Origin: Chitinophagaceae bacterium
GTDB lineage: Bacteria > Bacteroidota > Bacteroidia > Chitinophagales > Chitinophagaceae
Direction: 5' to 3'
Assembly: GCA_009996675.1 (NCBI GenBank)
Contig: JAACZQ010000007.1
Location: 1-64,000, forward strand
Length of the DNA stretch: 64,000 nucleotides
Of the stretch, positions 1-6,814 are shown in pieces (position 1 is the stretch's first letter; every line of letters begins with the position of its first letter). A program made the position numbers and the translations under genes. The notes below the pieces were generated by a model. That model worked only from the letters and a program-made list of their open reading frames with translations. It searched no databases and was not told the DNA's origin.

Positions 1-986
1 TTCTGTTGGTCTGAAGTTCCTAAAAAGATAAAGTTTGACTGATAAATATCGTAATCTTCTTTGTAGATTAAATCCGAAAGCCACAGTTTAAGTTTTATGT
101 AATCGGCAGAAGCGGAATAGAAAAATGATACAAGTAATTCACTTACAGTTTTATCAAGTCCTTTTATAAAACTTACGAGTATTTCATATGCTTTACTTGA
201 TTCTTCTAAATTATTTTTTTCATTACCGAACCTGTCAATAACAAGAAATACAAATTCTTTCTGCACTTCAACTTGTTTTTCAAGTTGCAAGAAAATCATC
301 AAATTGTTTAATGATGCAGATAAATTGTTTTTGTTTATATAACTTTCAAATAAAGGGCTTTTGCTCTCTCTGCTTAGTTTAGCGTATATTTTTTCTTGGA
401 TATTTCTTTTTTGCGTTACAAAGTAATTCCTGATTAGAGCTAAATCAGGCTCCGATTTGATTGCGTTGTCTAGCCACAATTGAACTTTGTAATCATCCGA
501 TGCTATTTCTTCAACATACTTTGAAATTAATTCGCTAAGAATCTCTTTTGTGACAACATCTTCGAAAAGTTTATTGATTGAGTAGGCTTTGTCTGTAAAG
601 TTTTTATATTCACTATCATTGGTTATTCTGTTTTGTGTGGCTAATTCCTGCTCAAGCAAATATGTCACACAATGACTTGGCAGTGCTTTTAAAATTGCTT
701 TTCTAAAGGAAAAATCCTTTAATTGAGAAAATTGAAGGATTAGAAAATCTGTGTCAGATTTGAATTGTACTAAATGAGAAACATTTTTGGCTTCGAGTGT
801 ACCCTGTTTTTTTCGGGAAGGCGTTAATTGAAAAGCAACTCTGTCATTGTCGTTAATTGGGGGTGTTATTATTTTGGAAACATGTACAAAATAGTCTTGT
901 CCATTAGTAACGTCTTTAACAAATCCAAAACCCTTGTCATTGTCAAAGAATTTAATCTGTCCTAAGTGCCAGTTTTGGTCTGTCAT
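1..986 (-). CDS. cold-shock-domain protein with long C-terminal region (cut by window edge)
   Basis: The reading frame opens with ATG at 986 and stays open to the left edge, giving at least 328 residues. Residues 8-40 match a cold-shock domain: the start reads MTDQNWHLGQIKFFDNDKGF, followed by the RNP1-like GFGFV and the RNP2-like YFVHVS. This is an OB fold that binds single-stranded nucleic acid. The remaining 270 residues are rich in Leu, Lys and Glu, probably alpha-helical, and I do not recognise them. Stand-alone cold-shock proteins are about 70 residues long, so this is a fusion of the domain to something larger. It is the cargo of the last visible cassette, 44 bases downstream of the recombination point in the neighbouring attC. 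Regulation is unknown and its C-terminus is not visible. Confidence 0.8.
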   Translation of the reverse strand, partial: MTDQNWHLGQIKFFDNDKGFGFVKDVTNGQDYFVHVSKIITPPINDNDRVAFQLTPSRKKQGTLEAKNVSHLVQFKSDTDFLILQFSQLKDFSFRKAILKALPSHCVTYLLEQELATQNRITNDSEYKNFTDKAYSINKLFEDVVTKEILSELISKYVEEIASDDYKVQLWLDNAIKSEPDLALIRNYFVTQKRNIQEKIYAKLSRESKSPLFESYINKNNLSASLNNLMIFLQLEKQVEVQKEFVFLVIDRFGNEKNNLEESSKAYEILVSFIKGLDKTVSELLVSFFYSASADYIKLKLWLSDLIYKEDYDIYQSNFIFLGTSDQQ

Positions 987-1027
987 TAAATGATTTGTCT
1001 AAATTACGGAATGGTCGTTTACATGAC

Positions 1028-1196
1028 GCCCAACGTTAAAGGCTTTGCGAAGGTTGGATAATAGAATTCCCACTGCTTGGCTTGGCCACTAAAAACACGA
1101 TTAGCTGAAGCCAAATTACTGAAGCTGGGTCAGAATTCCTACAGTCGATGGGCCACCTCCTTCAGCCCAACTTTTGCAAAGCCCATGTTAGCTGAC
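1028..1196 (-). repeat. attC-like recombination site 1
   Basis: The arms are CCCAACGTTAAAGGCTTTGC on the left and CAACTTTTGCAAAGCCCATG ending in GTTAGCTGAC on the right. They pair imperfectly around a loop of about 100 bases shared with sites 2, 4, 5 and 8. The low-coordinate end reads GTTGGGC on the minus strand, a perfect match to the classical GTTRRRY core. The site lies 7 bases after the stop of the gene at 1204-1662. Confidence 0.8.
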
Positions 1197-1203
1197 GTAC
1201 GGT

Positions 1204-1662
1204 TTACTTTTTTGATGCCTTAATTTGATTAATCTCGATTTTTAGACTTTCAATTTCTTTCTTGTTCTTCTTAATGTCAATCGAATTTTGAATGAACGTA
1301 ATTATGGCGATCACAAGCAATACTATTGCAGACAATGTTTTAATGACATCGTAAGTGTCATTCAAAAATGCCTTTTTCCCATTGTAAAGATATTTTTCGT
1401 CATGATACGCCGCCCGTCCTTTGAGTGTGATGAGGTAAAGATCGATGTAATCCATTTCCTCAACATAGAGTTCTTCTGCCTCTTTTAAATAATCGATTGT
1501 TTTGATAAGTTTTTCTGTACTCAGCCCCGAAATTTCTTCTAATTGAGAAAACGTCAAAGAAGTGTCGTACACATCAGCATTCGGAGAATTTCCTTCAAAG
1601 TATTTGTCATAAAATAATCCTAGCAAATTATGACGGATTCTATATTTCTCTTTAATAAACAT
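1204..1662 (-). CDS. cassette protein with C-terminal membrane anchor and coiled coil
   Basis: The protein has 152 residues when started at the ATG at 1662 (MFIKEKYRIRHNLLGLFYDK). A longer open frame to 1764 exists, but its extra codons are attC sequence and it would cross the cassette boundary. The first 90 residues contain a possible winged-helix-like stretch (TFSQLEEISGLSTEKLIKTI). A hydrophobic segment near residues 104-125 (LSAIVLLVIAIITFI) looks like one transmembrane helix. The last 25 residues are a Lys/Glu-rich amphipathic helix, probably a short coiled coil. I do not recognise the family. The likely arrangement is a cytoplasmic sensor-like domain anchored in the membrane by its tail. 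It is the cargo of cassette 8. Confidence 0.7.
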   Translation of the reverse strand: MFIKEKYRIRHNLLGLFYDKYFEGNSPNADVYDTSLTFSQLEEISGLSTEKLIKTIDYLKEAEELYVEEMDYIDLYLITLKGRAAYHDEKYLYNGKKAFLNDTYDVIKTLSAIVLLVIAIITFIQNSIDIKKNKKEIESLKIEINQIKASKK

Positions 1663-1678
1663 AGAGTGTAGTATGTCA

Positions 1679-1844
1679 GCTAACGGCCCAGGCTTTGCGA
1701 AGGTTGGGCAATCCGTGATCCAACTGCTGGCTTGGCCACTACAACCTCGATTAGCTAAAGCCAAATTACTGAAGCTGGGTCAGAATTCCTATAGATCATA
1801 CGCCTACTTTATCGCCCAACTTTTGCAAAACCGATGTTGGCTGC
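1679..1844 (-). repeat. attC-like recombination site 2
   Basis: The arms GCTAACGGCCCAGGCTTTGC and CCCAACTTTTGCAAAACCGA flank a loop of about 100 bases. The right end reads GTTGGCTGCAGCC. The site appears identical to site 8 because the whole cassette is duplicated. The 3' end of the gene at 1796-2341 lies inside it. Confidence 0.8.
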
Positions 1845-2341
1845 AGCCTTCGGTGTTTACGAAGAGCTCTATTTATTAGAGCTGCCAAAAATGCAAATAC
1901 AGGAATAGCAACTGCTGCAATTACAGCGATCCCCTTTGCTGTTTTTCGAGTTTCAGATATTTCGAAAACTACTTTTCCATTAATTGCCATTTGAAAAATA
2001 TCATTCCCGTAACCCATTCCTAAAACTGTCAACCATTTTGGACGAATGTAAATTTCCGCAGAATCTCCTCGCTTAATATTGGGTAGAAATCGAGGGTAAT
2101 CATAAGTGTCCATAAGTCTAAAATAATCCCCTTTCTCATTTATAAATATTCTTAGTTCGTGATATTTTTCTTTAGATCTGGACTTAAATAATGTGATCTC
2201 CATTGTAGTGTCAATTGTGCCGCTAATTTTATTTAGATTATCAACCACTAAATTAGCCTGGATGAGTTGTCCGATTAAAACCCAACTAAAAAAAAGTACC
2301 GCTAAATAACTGAGATACTTTCCGACTACTTCTCTAACCAT
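1796..2341 (-). CDS. two-transmembrane cassette protein, distal copy
   Basis: The protein has 181 residues from ATG 2341. It is predicted to have an N-terminal transmembrane helix (residues 8-30, YLSYLAVLFFSWVLIGQLI), a central soluble domain of about 100 residues with several beta-strand-like stretches (residues 40-135), a second helix (residues 140-160, IAVIAAVAIPVFAFLAALI) and a short basic tail. The final 15 or so residues (RLQPTSVLQKLGDKVGV) are encoded by the attC site itself. The layout resembles small membrane proteins with a central exported or cytosolic beta domain, but I cannot name a family. It is identical to the protein at 6766-7311. It may be expressed by read-through from upstream cassettes, because only a short leader precedes it. 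Confidence 0.7.
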   Translation of the reverse strand: MVREVVGKYLSYLAVLFFSWVLIGQLIQANLVVDNLNKISGTIDTTMEITLFKSRSKEKYHELRIFINEKGDYFRLMDTYDYPRFLPNIKRGDSAEIYIRPKWLTVLGMGYGNDIFQMAINGKVVFEISETRKTAKGIAVIAAVAIPVFAFLAALINRALRKHRRLQPTSVLQKLGDKVGV

Positions 2342-2362
2342 TATATAAAGTTCAATGAGGTT

Positions 2363-2563
2363 GCTGCCAACGTTCGAGTATTTGCGAAGGCAGGGAATTC
2401 ATTGATTGTCCAGCCCGGTACAAATGCCCATTTGAAAATATGTTGCTGAAGTTATGAACTAAAGCTGAACATTGAACGTCAAGCCCGAACCCCTGCTGAT
2501 GCTTGCACTTAGCTGACATTACATTGTCAAGCCCTGCTTTTGCAAATACTTTTGTTGTGTGCT
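2363..2563 (-). repeat. attC-like recombination site 3 (divergent)
   Basis: The arms are GCTGCCAACGTTCGAGTATT followed by TGCGAAGGCAGGG, and CCCTGCTTTTGCAAATACTT followed by TTGTTGTGTGC. The arm layout matches the main family, but the sequence and the loop of about 140 bases are unrelated, so this cassette comes from a different attC lineage. It follows the stop of the gene at 2572. Confidence 0.75.
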
Positions 2564-2571
2564 CGCCTTTC

Positions 2572-3264
2572 TCATCCACGTTGATAATTCCAAATTAAGT
2601 TGTCAAGATGTCTTGCACTTAAATGGTTATAACCTTTCTTTTTTAAATCTTCAACTGTTTGCCTAACCAATAGTAGTGCGTCACTTGCAGAAAGTGTCCA
2701 ACCAGTAGCGTCTTTGATAAAGCCTAATACCATTCTGTCCGGTTTAATCTGGTCTTTTGAGCCTGTCAACATAAAAAAATACTTCAATGAAGTCCCGCTG
2801 TTTTGCCCTGGAATTCTCTTTATACAGTCCTCAAAAGTTTCATTGCCTATTAGCTTGGGAACGTCTTGATAGTACTCAACGCCAAAGTCTTTTACGATTT
2901 TTAAAAATCTTACACAAGCTTCTGCCTTCAAAATACCATTTGTCGTTGAAGTCCTTTGTCTGTTTTGGAAAATGTCTGCCGCCAAACTATTAACGTCAAT
3001 GTCTTTAATGAGGTTGTAAATTTCTGATACAGATTTTTGCTTTTTGATTGGCGGGATTTGTCCATTCACATTATGAGCAAGTGTCAAGTCAAAGTGTTTG
3101 CAGAAACGGTTCAAGGCATTTAATACTGCTTCATATTTTGTGTTAATTGAAAAAATTGAATTCATAACACAAAATGGTACTGAAGAAAAATAGTCTTCAA
3201 ATTGGTCCGCCTCGTCAAGCTCTAAATTGTCAATACAATACTTGAGAAATTTCTTATTGTCCAT
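2572..3264 (-). CDS. cassette protein, possibly related to the HhH-GPD DNA glycosylase fold
   Basis: The protein has 230 residues from ATG 3264 (MDNKKFLKYCIDNLELDEAD). It is largely helical. Around residue 150 it has a stretch reading CIKRIPGQNSGTSLKYFFML followed by KPDRMVLGFI. A short glycine-bearing turn, a helix and a downstream Asp are what one sees in helix-hairpin-helix base-excision glycosylases, and the N-terminal SIFSINTKYEAVLNALNRFC also fits that helical core. There is no Fe-S cysteine cluster and no clear catalytic lysine. The similarity is a personal reading and weak; hypothetical protein is the safe label. It is the cargo of cassette 6. Confidence 0.6.
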   Translation of the reverse strand: MDNKKFLKYCIDNLELDEADQFEDYFSSVPFCVMNSIFSINTKYEAVLNALNRFCKHFDLTLAHNVNGQIPPIKKQKSVSEIYNLIKDIDVNSLAADIFQNRQRTSTTNGILKAEACVRFLKIVKDFGVEYYQDVPKLIGNETFEDCIKRIPGQNSGTSLKYFFMLTGSKDQIKPDRMVLGFIKDATGWTLSASDALLLVRQTVEDLKKKGYNHLSARHLDNLIWNYQRG

Positions 3265-3290
3265 CGTTTAGGTAGTGTCGTTTAAGGTGG

Positions 3291-3520
3291 CACACAACGT
3301 TAAAGGCTTTGCGAAGGTTGGGCAATCCGTGATCCCACTGCTGGCTTGGCCACTAAAACCTCGATTAGCTGAAGCCAAATTACATTGGCCGCCGTAGCCC
3401 TGCAAGTTTTTCGAACAGTTTTTATGTTACGGGCGAAGGTGGACAAAAGCCGATTAGAATTCCAACTGCCGATGGGCCATATTCTGTCGCCCAACTTTTG
3501 CAAAACCAATGTTAGCGGCA
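3291..3520 (-). repeat. attC-like recombination site 4
   Basis: The left arm CACACAACGTTAAAGGCTTT and the right arm CCCAACTTTTGCAAAACCAA with GTTAGCGGCA flank an enlarged loop. The loop carries about 60 extra bases near 3385-3445 compared with sites 1, 2, 5 and 8. It follows the stop of the gene at 3525 by 4 bases. Confidence 0.8.
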
Positions 3521-3524
3521 GGTT

Positions 3525-4019
3525 TTAGATGCCCCAGCATATAACCTTCTTAAAAATGAAGCGTTTCTTCAAATTATCAAAGTCGTATGTAATTCTGCAT
3601 CCACCTCCGTTGCCAAGGTTGACACCTAATGAGTTCTTTGAAGCTCTAAAAGGAATCACTGACACATAAAATATCTTTTTTTCAAATCCTAATGGAAAGA
3701 ATTTGTGTAATGTGAAAGACTCCATCCTATCTAGTCGGGAGTTTATTTCAGGCCAGTCTAGAATCTTAACATTTAGCTGTCCAACCTTCAAAACGACACT
3801 GTCGGCATACCTGTCAGTCTTTTCTATAAAAATTGTGTCTGATTTTTTTTGCCAGTTCGGAAAGTTATGAATGATGTAATGTCTAATTGCATCATTGTGG
3901 ATGTTGGAAAAATTCTTTCGCTCAGTGTTGTCCACATTTTGTGATTTCGTCTCAACACACAAAAGCACTATGGAGAAGAGGACAATTAAGAATTTGTATT
4001 TTCGAAAATAGTTACGCAT
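3525..4019 (-). CDS. secreted cassette protein of unknown function
   Basis: The protein has 164 residues from ATG 4019. A basic start (MRNYFRKYKF) is followed by a hydrophobic core (LIVLFSIVLLCV) and a possible signal-peptidase site near residue 26 (ETKSQ), so export is likely. The mature part has no recognised domain. It contains a glycine-rich stretch (NLGNGGGCRITYDF) and ends in hydrophobic strands, compatible with a small beta-rich periplasmic protein. It is the only visible cassette product with a clear signal peptide. The start lies 15 bases inside the cassette boundary, so translation begins almost at the cassette edge. Confidence 0.65.
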   Translation of the reverse strand: MRNYFRKYKFLIVLFSIVLLCVETKSQNVDNTERKNFSNIHNDAIRHYIIHNFPNWQKKSDTIFIEKTDRYADSVVLKVGQLNVKILDWPEINSRLDRMESFTLHKFFPLGFEKKIFYVSVIPFRASKNSLGVNLGNGGGCRITYDFDNLKKRFIFKKVICWGI

Positions 4020-4028
4020 GATTTACTT

Positions 4029-4200
4029 GCCGCTAACGTTAAAGGCTTTGCGAAGGTTGGGCAATCCGTGATCCCACTGCTGGCTTGGCCACTAAAAACC
4101 CGATTAGCTGAAGCCAAAATACTTAAGGTGGGGCAGAATTCCAACAGTCGATGGGCCAGTTTCTGTCGCCCAACTTTTGCAAAACCAATGTTAGCGGTAG
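4029..4200 (-). repeat. attC-like recombination site 5
   Basis: Left arm GCCGCTAACGTTAAAGGCTT with TGCGAAGGTTGGGC; right arm GCCCAACTTTTGCAAAACCA with ATGTTAGCGGTAG. When aligned as a hairpin the left arm carries three extra bases (two near GTTAAAGG, one in GCGAAGG). These would be unpaired, comparable to the extrahelical bases that set strand choice in classical attC sites. Confidence 0.8.
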
Positions 4201-4231
4201 TGCTTCGGTATTTGACCAACTTACAAAGCGA

Positions 4232-4741
4232 TTAGAAAATTGGTGTCATATTTATCTTGACTGATAGTTCGCCTTCCCAAATCAACGATCCAAAAATATG
4301 TTCAGGCCCTAACCCTAATAGTGTTGCTTTATGAATTTTGTAATACTCGTTAAATGTACCAGATTTTGTAATTACATAGTGAAGCACATGCAAGAAGGAT
4401 GTATTCCTATCATTGTCTTTTGGAGAGTATGTGACGAGTAGTTCTAATTTGTCAAGTTGCTCACTGAATTTTGGATCGTCAAAAACGCTTGCTGCAAGAA
4501 GAAAATCATCTTTATGGACGATTGGTAATTTAACCAATCTTTCTATTACTGGCCACTCCACAGTTAGAAACCCATACGGTTTGAATTTACTTGTCGCGAT
4601 AACACGACCCTGCTCATCTATAATTGTATTAGTTTTATCAAAATCAATGACTCGAAAAAGTTCGTTTTTAATATCAGTCCATTTGATATCTTTTCCTACA
4701 ATAGCAAATTCTGATTTTTTAGACCAATTGAATAAGCTCAT
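4232..4741 (-). CDS. cassette protein of unknown function
   Basis: The protein has 169 residues from ATG 4741 (MSLFNWSKKSEFAIVGKDIK). A TTG start six codons upstream is possible, but ATG is preferred. It has no signal peptide or membrane helix. The sequence alternates short strands and helices (GFLTVEWPVIERLVKLPIVH; LLVTYSPKDNDRNTSFLHVL), suggesting a small soluble alpha/beta protein. I recognise no family. It is the cargo of cassette 4 and ends 31 bases before its attC. Confidence 0.6.
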   Translation of the reverse strand: MSLFNWSKKSEFAIVGKDIKWTDIKNELFRVIDFDKTNTIIDEQGRVIATSKFKPYGFLTVEWPVIERLVKLPIVHKDDFLLAASVFDDPKFSEQLDKLELLVTYSPKDNDRNTSFLHVLHYVITKSGTFNEYYKIHKATLLGLGPEHIFGSLIWEGELSVKINMTPIF

Positions 4742-4783
4742 AAAGAAAGTAGATTTCAATTTCTTGGGTAGTTAGTTGCATTA

Positions 4784-4920
4784 GCGCTAACGGTTTGGCG
4801 CTTGGCGCAGTGGCGGATTTCGGAGCACAAAACTGTCAATACACCACAAAAGATGATGCGAGGTAGAATGTTCAATTAACCACTTCACCCGCCATTGTGC
4901 CAAACGCCTGTTATAGGGCG
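4784..4920 (-). repeat. attC-like recombination site 6 (divergent)
   Basis: The arms GCGCTAACGGTTTGGCGCTT with GGCGCAGTGGCGG and CCGCCATTGTGCCAAACGCC with TGTTATAGGGCG pair around a loop of about 70 bases. Sequence differs from the main family, but the arm layout and GTT/AAC ends are the same. It follows the nuclease-like gene at 4926. Confidence 0.78.
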
Positions 4921-4925
4921 TTTTT

Positions 4926-5849
4926 CTATCCAATTGGCACTTTAAATTGTCTAAGTTTTTTTGCAAGTATGTCGTCAATATTTTGAAGGTCTGCGTCCGT
5001 CAATTCAATCAATGAAAGGCCTTCCCGTTTATAAATTTCTATTTTCGTATTTTTTCTTTCGGTGTATTTCGGGTCGTTTTCAAGTCCCCAAAACTCAATG
5101 TAAACAGCTTGGGGTCTGCCGTTACCGGATGGAATATAAAAGTCACAATACACGTCCTCGTCAATTGGTAGCTTTCTTTCGTATGCGTGAACAAGTCCGT
5201 ATTGATAAAGCCAATTGTCAATTAGCATTTCCGCTTTGCTTCTCACATAATGTCCGTCTATGGTTCGATGTTTGGCTTCAAATTTTTCACGAAAATTGTC
5301 CTTGTTAATATTCGCAACTTGCGTTTCAGTCTGAGGTGATGAAACTGTCGCAGTTTGTGTTTGAGGTTGGTCTGTGGAGTTTTCTTTGAATACCTCTAAA
5401 AGTCTTTTGTATTGTATAATACTCTCAGGCCACAAAACATAATTTGCTCCTGATGTTTCGTGTTCAAATTGTCTGCCACCAATACTCTTACCCAATTTGG
5501 TGATTTCCCAGCCAGCCGCTAGGTCTTTCTCTATTAAACCAAGTTCTGAAAGTATTAGGTTTAGCCGCTGTGATGAAATGTCAAAATGCTTTCCAATTGC
5601 TGTCGCATTGATAAGTTTGGGTTTCTCTTTGGTTTGTCCATTGTCAATGGAAATATTTTCTGGCCAAACAATATATTCTCCGAATTTAGGGTTGTTACGT
5701 GTCTGTCCTCCTTTTTTCTTTCCAAGGTCAGTTAGCACCCACTTGTCGTTTTTTCTTTCTATCCAGCCAAGAGTTTTCAGTTTGTCAAACAGGTCGCTTG
5801 ATTTGATATCGAGTTCGTTTGCAAGTGCTGATGTTGAAATATATTCCAT
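4926..5849 (-). CDS. two winged-helix-like repeats fused to a PD-(D/E)XK-like nuclease domain
   Basis: The protein has 307 residues from ATG 5849. Residues 5-65 and 84-148 form two similar units. Each has a helix-turn-helix-like start (LANELDIKSSDLFDKLKTLG; IGKHFDISSQRLNLILSELG), then LTDLG/ITKLG, a GG pair and a closing YIVWPE/YVLWPE motif. A polar Gln/Thr linker spans 155-180. Residues 200-290 resemble a restriction-endonuclease fold: E207 in VRSKAE, D236 in YCDFYIP and E252 in YIEFWG are candidate metal ligands, with a basic helix after them (YTERKNTKIEIY). A DNA-targeting nuclease is the simplest reading, so defence or DNA processing is possible, but its function is not shown. It is the largest complete cassette product visible. 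Confidence 0.7.
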   Translation of the reverse strand: MEYISTSALANELDIKSSDLFDKLKTLGWIERKNDKWVLTDLGKKKGGQTRNNPKFGEYIVWPENISIDNGQTKEKPKLINATAIGKHFDISSQRLNLILSELGLIEKDLAAGWEITKLGKSIGGRQFEHETSGANYVLWPESIIQYKRLLEVFKENSTDQPQTQTATVSSPQTETQVANINKDNFREKFEAKHRTIDGHYVRSKAEMLIDNWLYQYGLVHAYERKLPIDEDVYCDFYIPSGNGRPQAVYIEFWGLENDPKYTERKNTKIEIYKREGLSLIELTDADLQNIDDILAKKLRQFKVPIG

Positions 5850-5884
5850 ATTTTTTCCTTTCGTTGTCTTCTCTTTTAAAATGC

Positions 5885-6021
5885 CCTATAACGGTTCACG
5901 TATTGGCGATGGTGGGGCATTTGGAAAACGTCAGCCCAACATTTGCACAAATGCCCAATAGAAGCACAAATGTTGAGTTTACAACTGTCAGCCCCACTAT
6001 TGCCAATACGATGTTAGCAGC
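5885..6021 (-). repeat. attC-like recombination site 7 (divergent)
   Basis: The arms CCTATAACGGTTCACGTATT with GGCGATGGTGGGGC and GCCCCACTATTGCCAATACG with ATGTTAGCAGC pair around a loop of about 75 bases. The sequence is distinct from the main family. It follows the KOW-like gene by 7 bases. Confidence 0.78.
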
Positions 6022-6028
6022 AGCCTTT

Positions 6029-6238
6029 TCATTCATCTTTTGTTACTTTTACGTTTTTTCCAAGTGTCTTAAATCTTACTCCGTTTTTCTGCAAAACTGT
6101 AATTGTAATATGTCCCGTTTTGCTTGTTTTGATGTCTTGAACGAAGCCTGATTTGTCTTTGTGCGTTCCTGCGATGACCTTACAAAAATCCCCACTTTTT
6201 AATTTTATGTCTGTATTATTTTGTGTCATAGTTAGCAT
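6029..6238 (-). CDS. small KOW-like (SH3-fold) cassette protein
   Basis: The protein has 69 residues. After a short polar start it reads LKSGDFCKVIAGTHKDKSGF, followed by a basic run and GKNVKV. This matches the KOW pattern of nucleic-acid or ribosome-binding SH3-like folds (G-D-x-V-x-V-x-x-G-x-x-K-G-x-x-G). KOW motifs occur in ribosomal proteins and NusG, and free-standing forms are known, but their roles vary. The start overlaps the end of the VOC gene by 23 bases, so the two are translationally linked within one cassette. An alternative ATG at 6229 removes three residues. The function is inferred from motif only. Confidence 0.65.
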   Translation of the reverse strand: MLTMTQNNTDIKLKSGDFCKVIAGTHKDKSGFVQDIKTSKTGHITITVLQKNGVRFKTLGKNVKVTKDE

Positions 6239-6620
6239 TTATAGAATTTTCATTAGTTTCAACAATGTGTTGTCCAAACTGTAATAAATAACCATTGTTG
6301 TCATAAACTGCAAACTCTCTCATTCCATATTCAAAGTTTTCAATCGGGTAACAAACTTTCAATTTGTCTTTTACTCTGTTCCAAATGTTATCAACATTGT
6401 CTGTGTCAAAATAGAATGAACCCGTGAAAGTTGGCTTGTCGAATGGTATGTGGTCGTTAGGTTTACTTATCATCAGGTCTGCGTTGTCAAGTTGAACTCT
6501 TGCCCAACCCCAATTAGGCTCGTTTGCTAAACAAGTAAACCCAAGTGTGTTTATATAAAAGTCCACCGTCCCTTGCAAGTCGGTGGTGTAAATCATTGGT
6601 GTCAATTTGTTAATTTCCAT
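6216..6620 (-). CDS. VOC-superfamily protein (glyoxalase/bleomycin-resistance fold)
   Basis: The protein has 134 residues from ATG 6620. It shows the paired beta-alpha-beta-beta-beta layout of the vicinal-oxygen-chelate fold. The first module is IYTTDLQGTVDFYINTLGFT, the second starts near SFYFDTDNVDNIWNRVKDKL, and it ends with FAVYDNNGYLLQFGQ. Family members dimerise and either catalyse metal-dependent reactions or sequester drugs such as bleomycin. The substrate cannot be told from sequence. The C-terminal Glu typical of metal binding appears replaced by Gln (LLQFGQ), which favours a binding rather than catalytic role, though that is inference. It is the first gene of the two-gene cassette 2. 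VOC proteins are common integron cargo. Confidence 0.8.
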   Translation of the reverse strand: MEINKLTPMIYTTDLQGTVDFYINTLGFTCLANEPNWGWARVQLDNADLMISKPNDHIPFDKPTFTGSFYFDTDNVDNIWNRVKDKLKVCYPIENFEYGMREFAVYDNNGYLLQFGQHIVETNENSINANYDTK

Positions 6621-6648
6621 TTTTTACGCTGTCGTCTTTACGGTTGCT

Positions 6649-6814
6649 GCTAACGGCCCAGGCTTTGCGAAGGTTGGGCAATCCGTGATCCAACTGCTGG
6701 CTTGGCCACTACAACCTCGATTAGCTAAAGCCAAATTACTGAAGCTGGGTCAGAATTCCTATAGATCATACGCCTACTTTATCGCCCAACTTTTGCAAAA
6801 CCGATGTTGGCTGC
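6649..6814 (-). repeat. attC-like recombination site 8
   Basis: By eye this is the same sequence as site 2, from GCTAACGGCCCAGGC to CCGATGTTGGCTGC. It is the attC of the first cassette, the one next to the recombinase. Confidence 0.8.

Larger units (their letters stand above)
1679..2371 (-). mobile_element. duplicated cassette, distal copy
   Basis: By eye, this 693-bp unit is identical to 6649-7341 (offset 4970). Identity stops abruptly at both ends: base 1678 is A against T at 6648, and base 2372 is G against A at 7342. Both ends fall on the GCTAAC/GCCAAC cores. The identical unit is therefore exactly one cassette (gene plus attC), not a random segmental duplication. Confidence 0.85.

Noticed and set aside
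2352..2579. Minus-strand frame of 75 codons over site 3
   Set aside because: It covers the attC and overlaps the end of the real gene at 2572.
3300..3509. Minus-strand frame of 69 codons starting VLQKLGDRIW
   Set aside because: It lies wholly within attC-like site 4 and shares its translation with other attC sites, so it is a shadow of the recombination site.
3986..4219. Minus-strand frame of 77 codons across attC-like site 5
   Set aside because: It is attC sequence; the true gene ends at 4232 on one side and the next starts at 4019 on the other.
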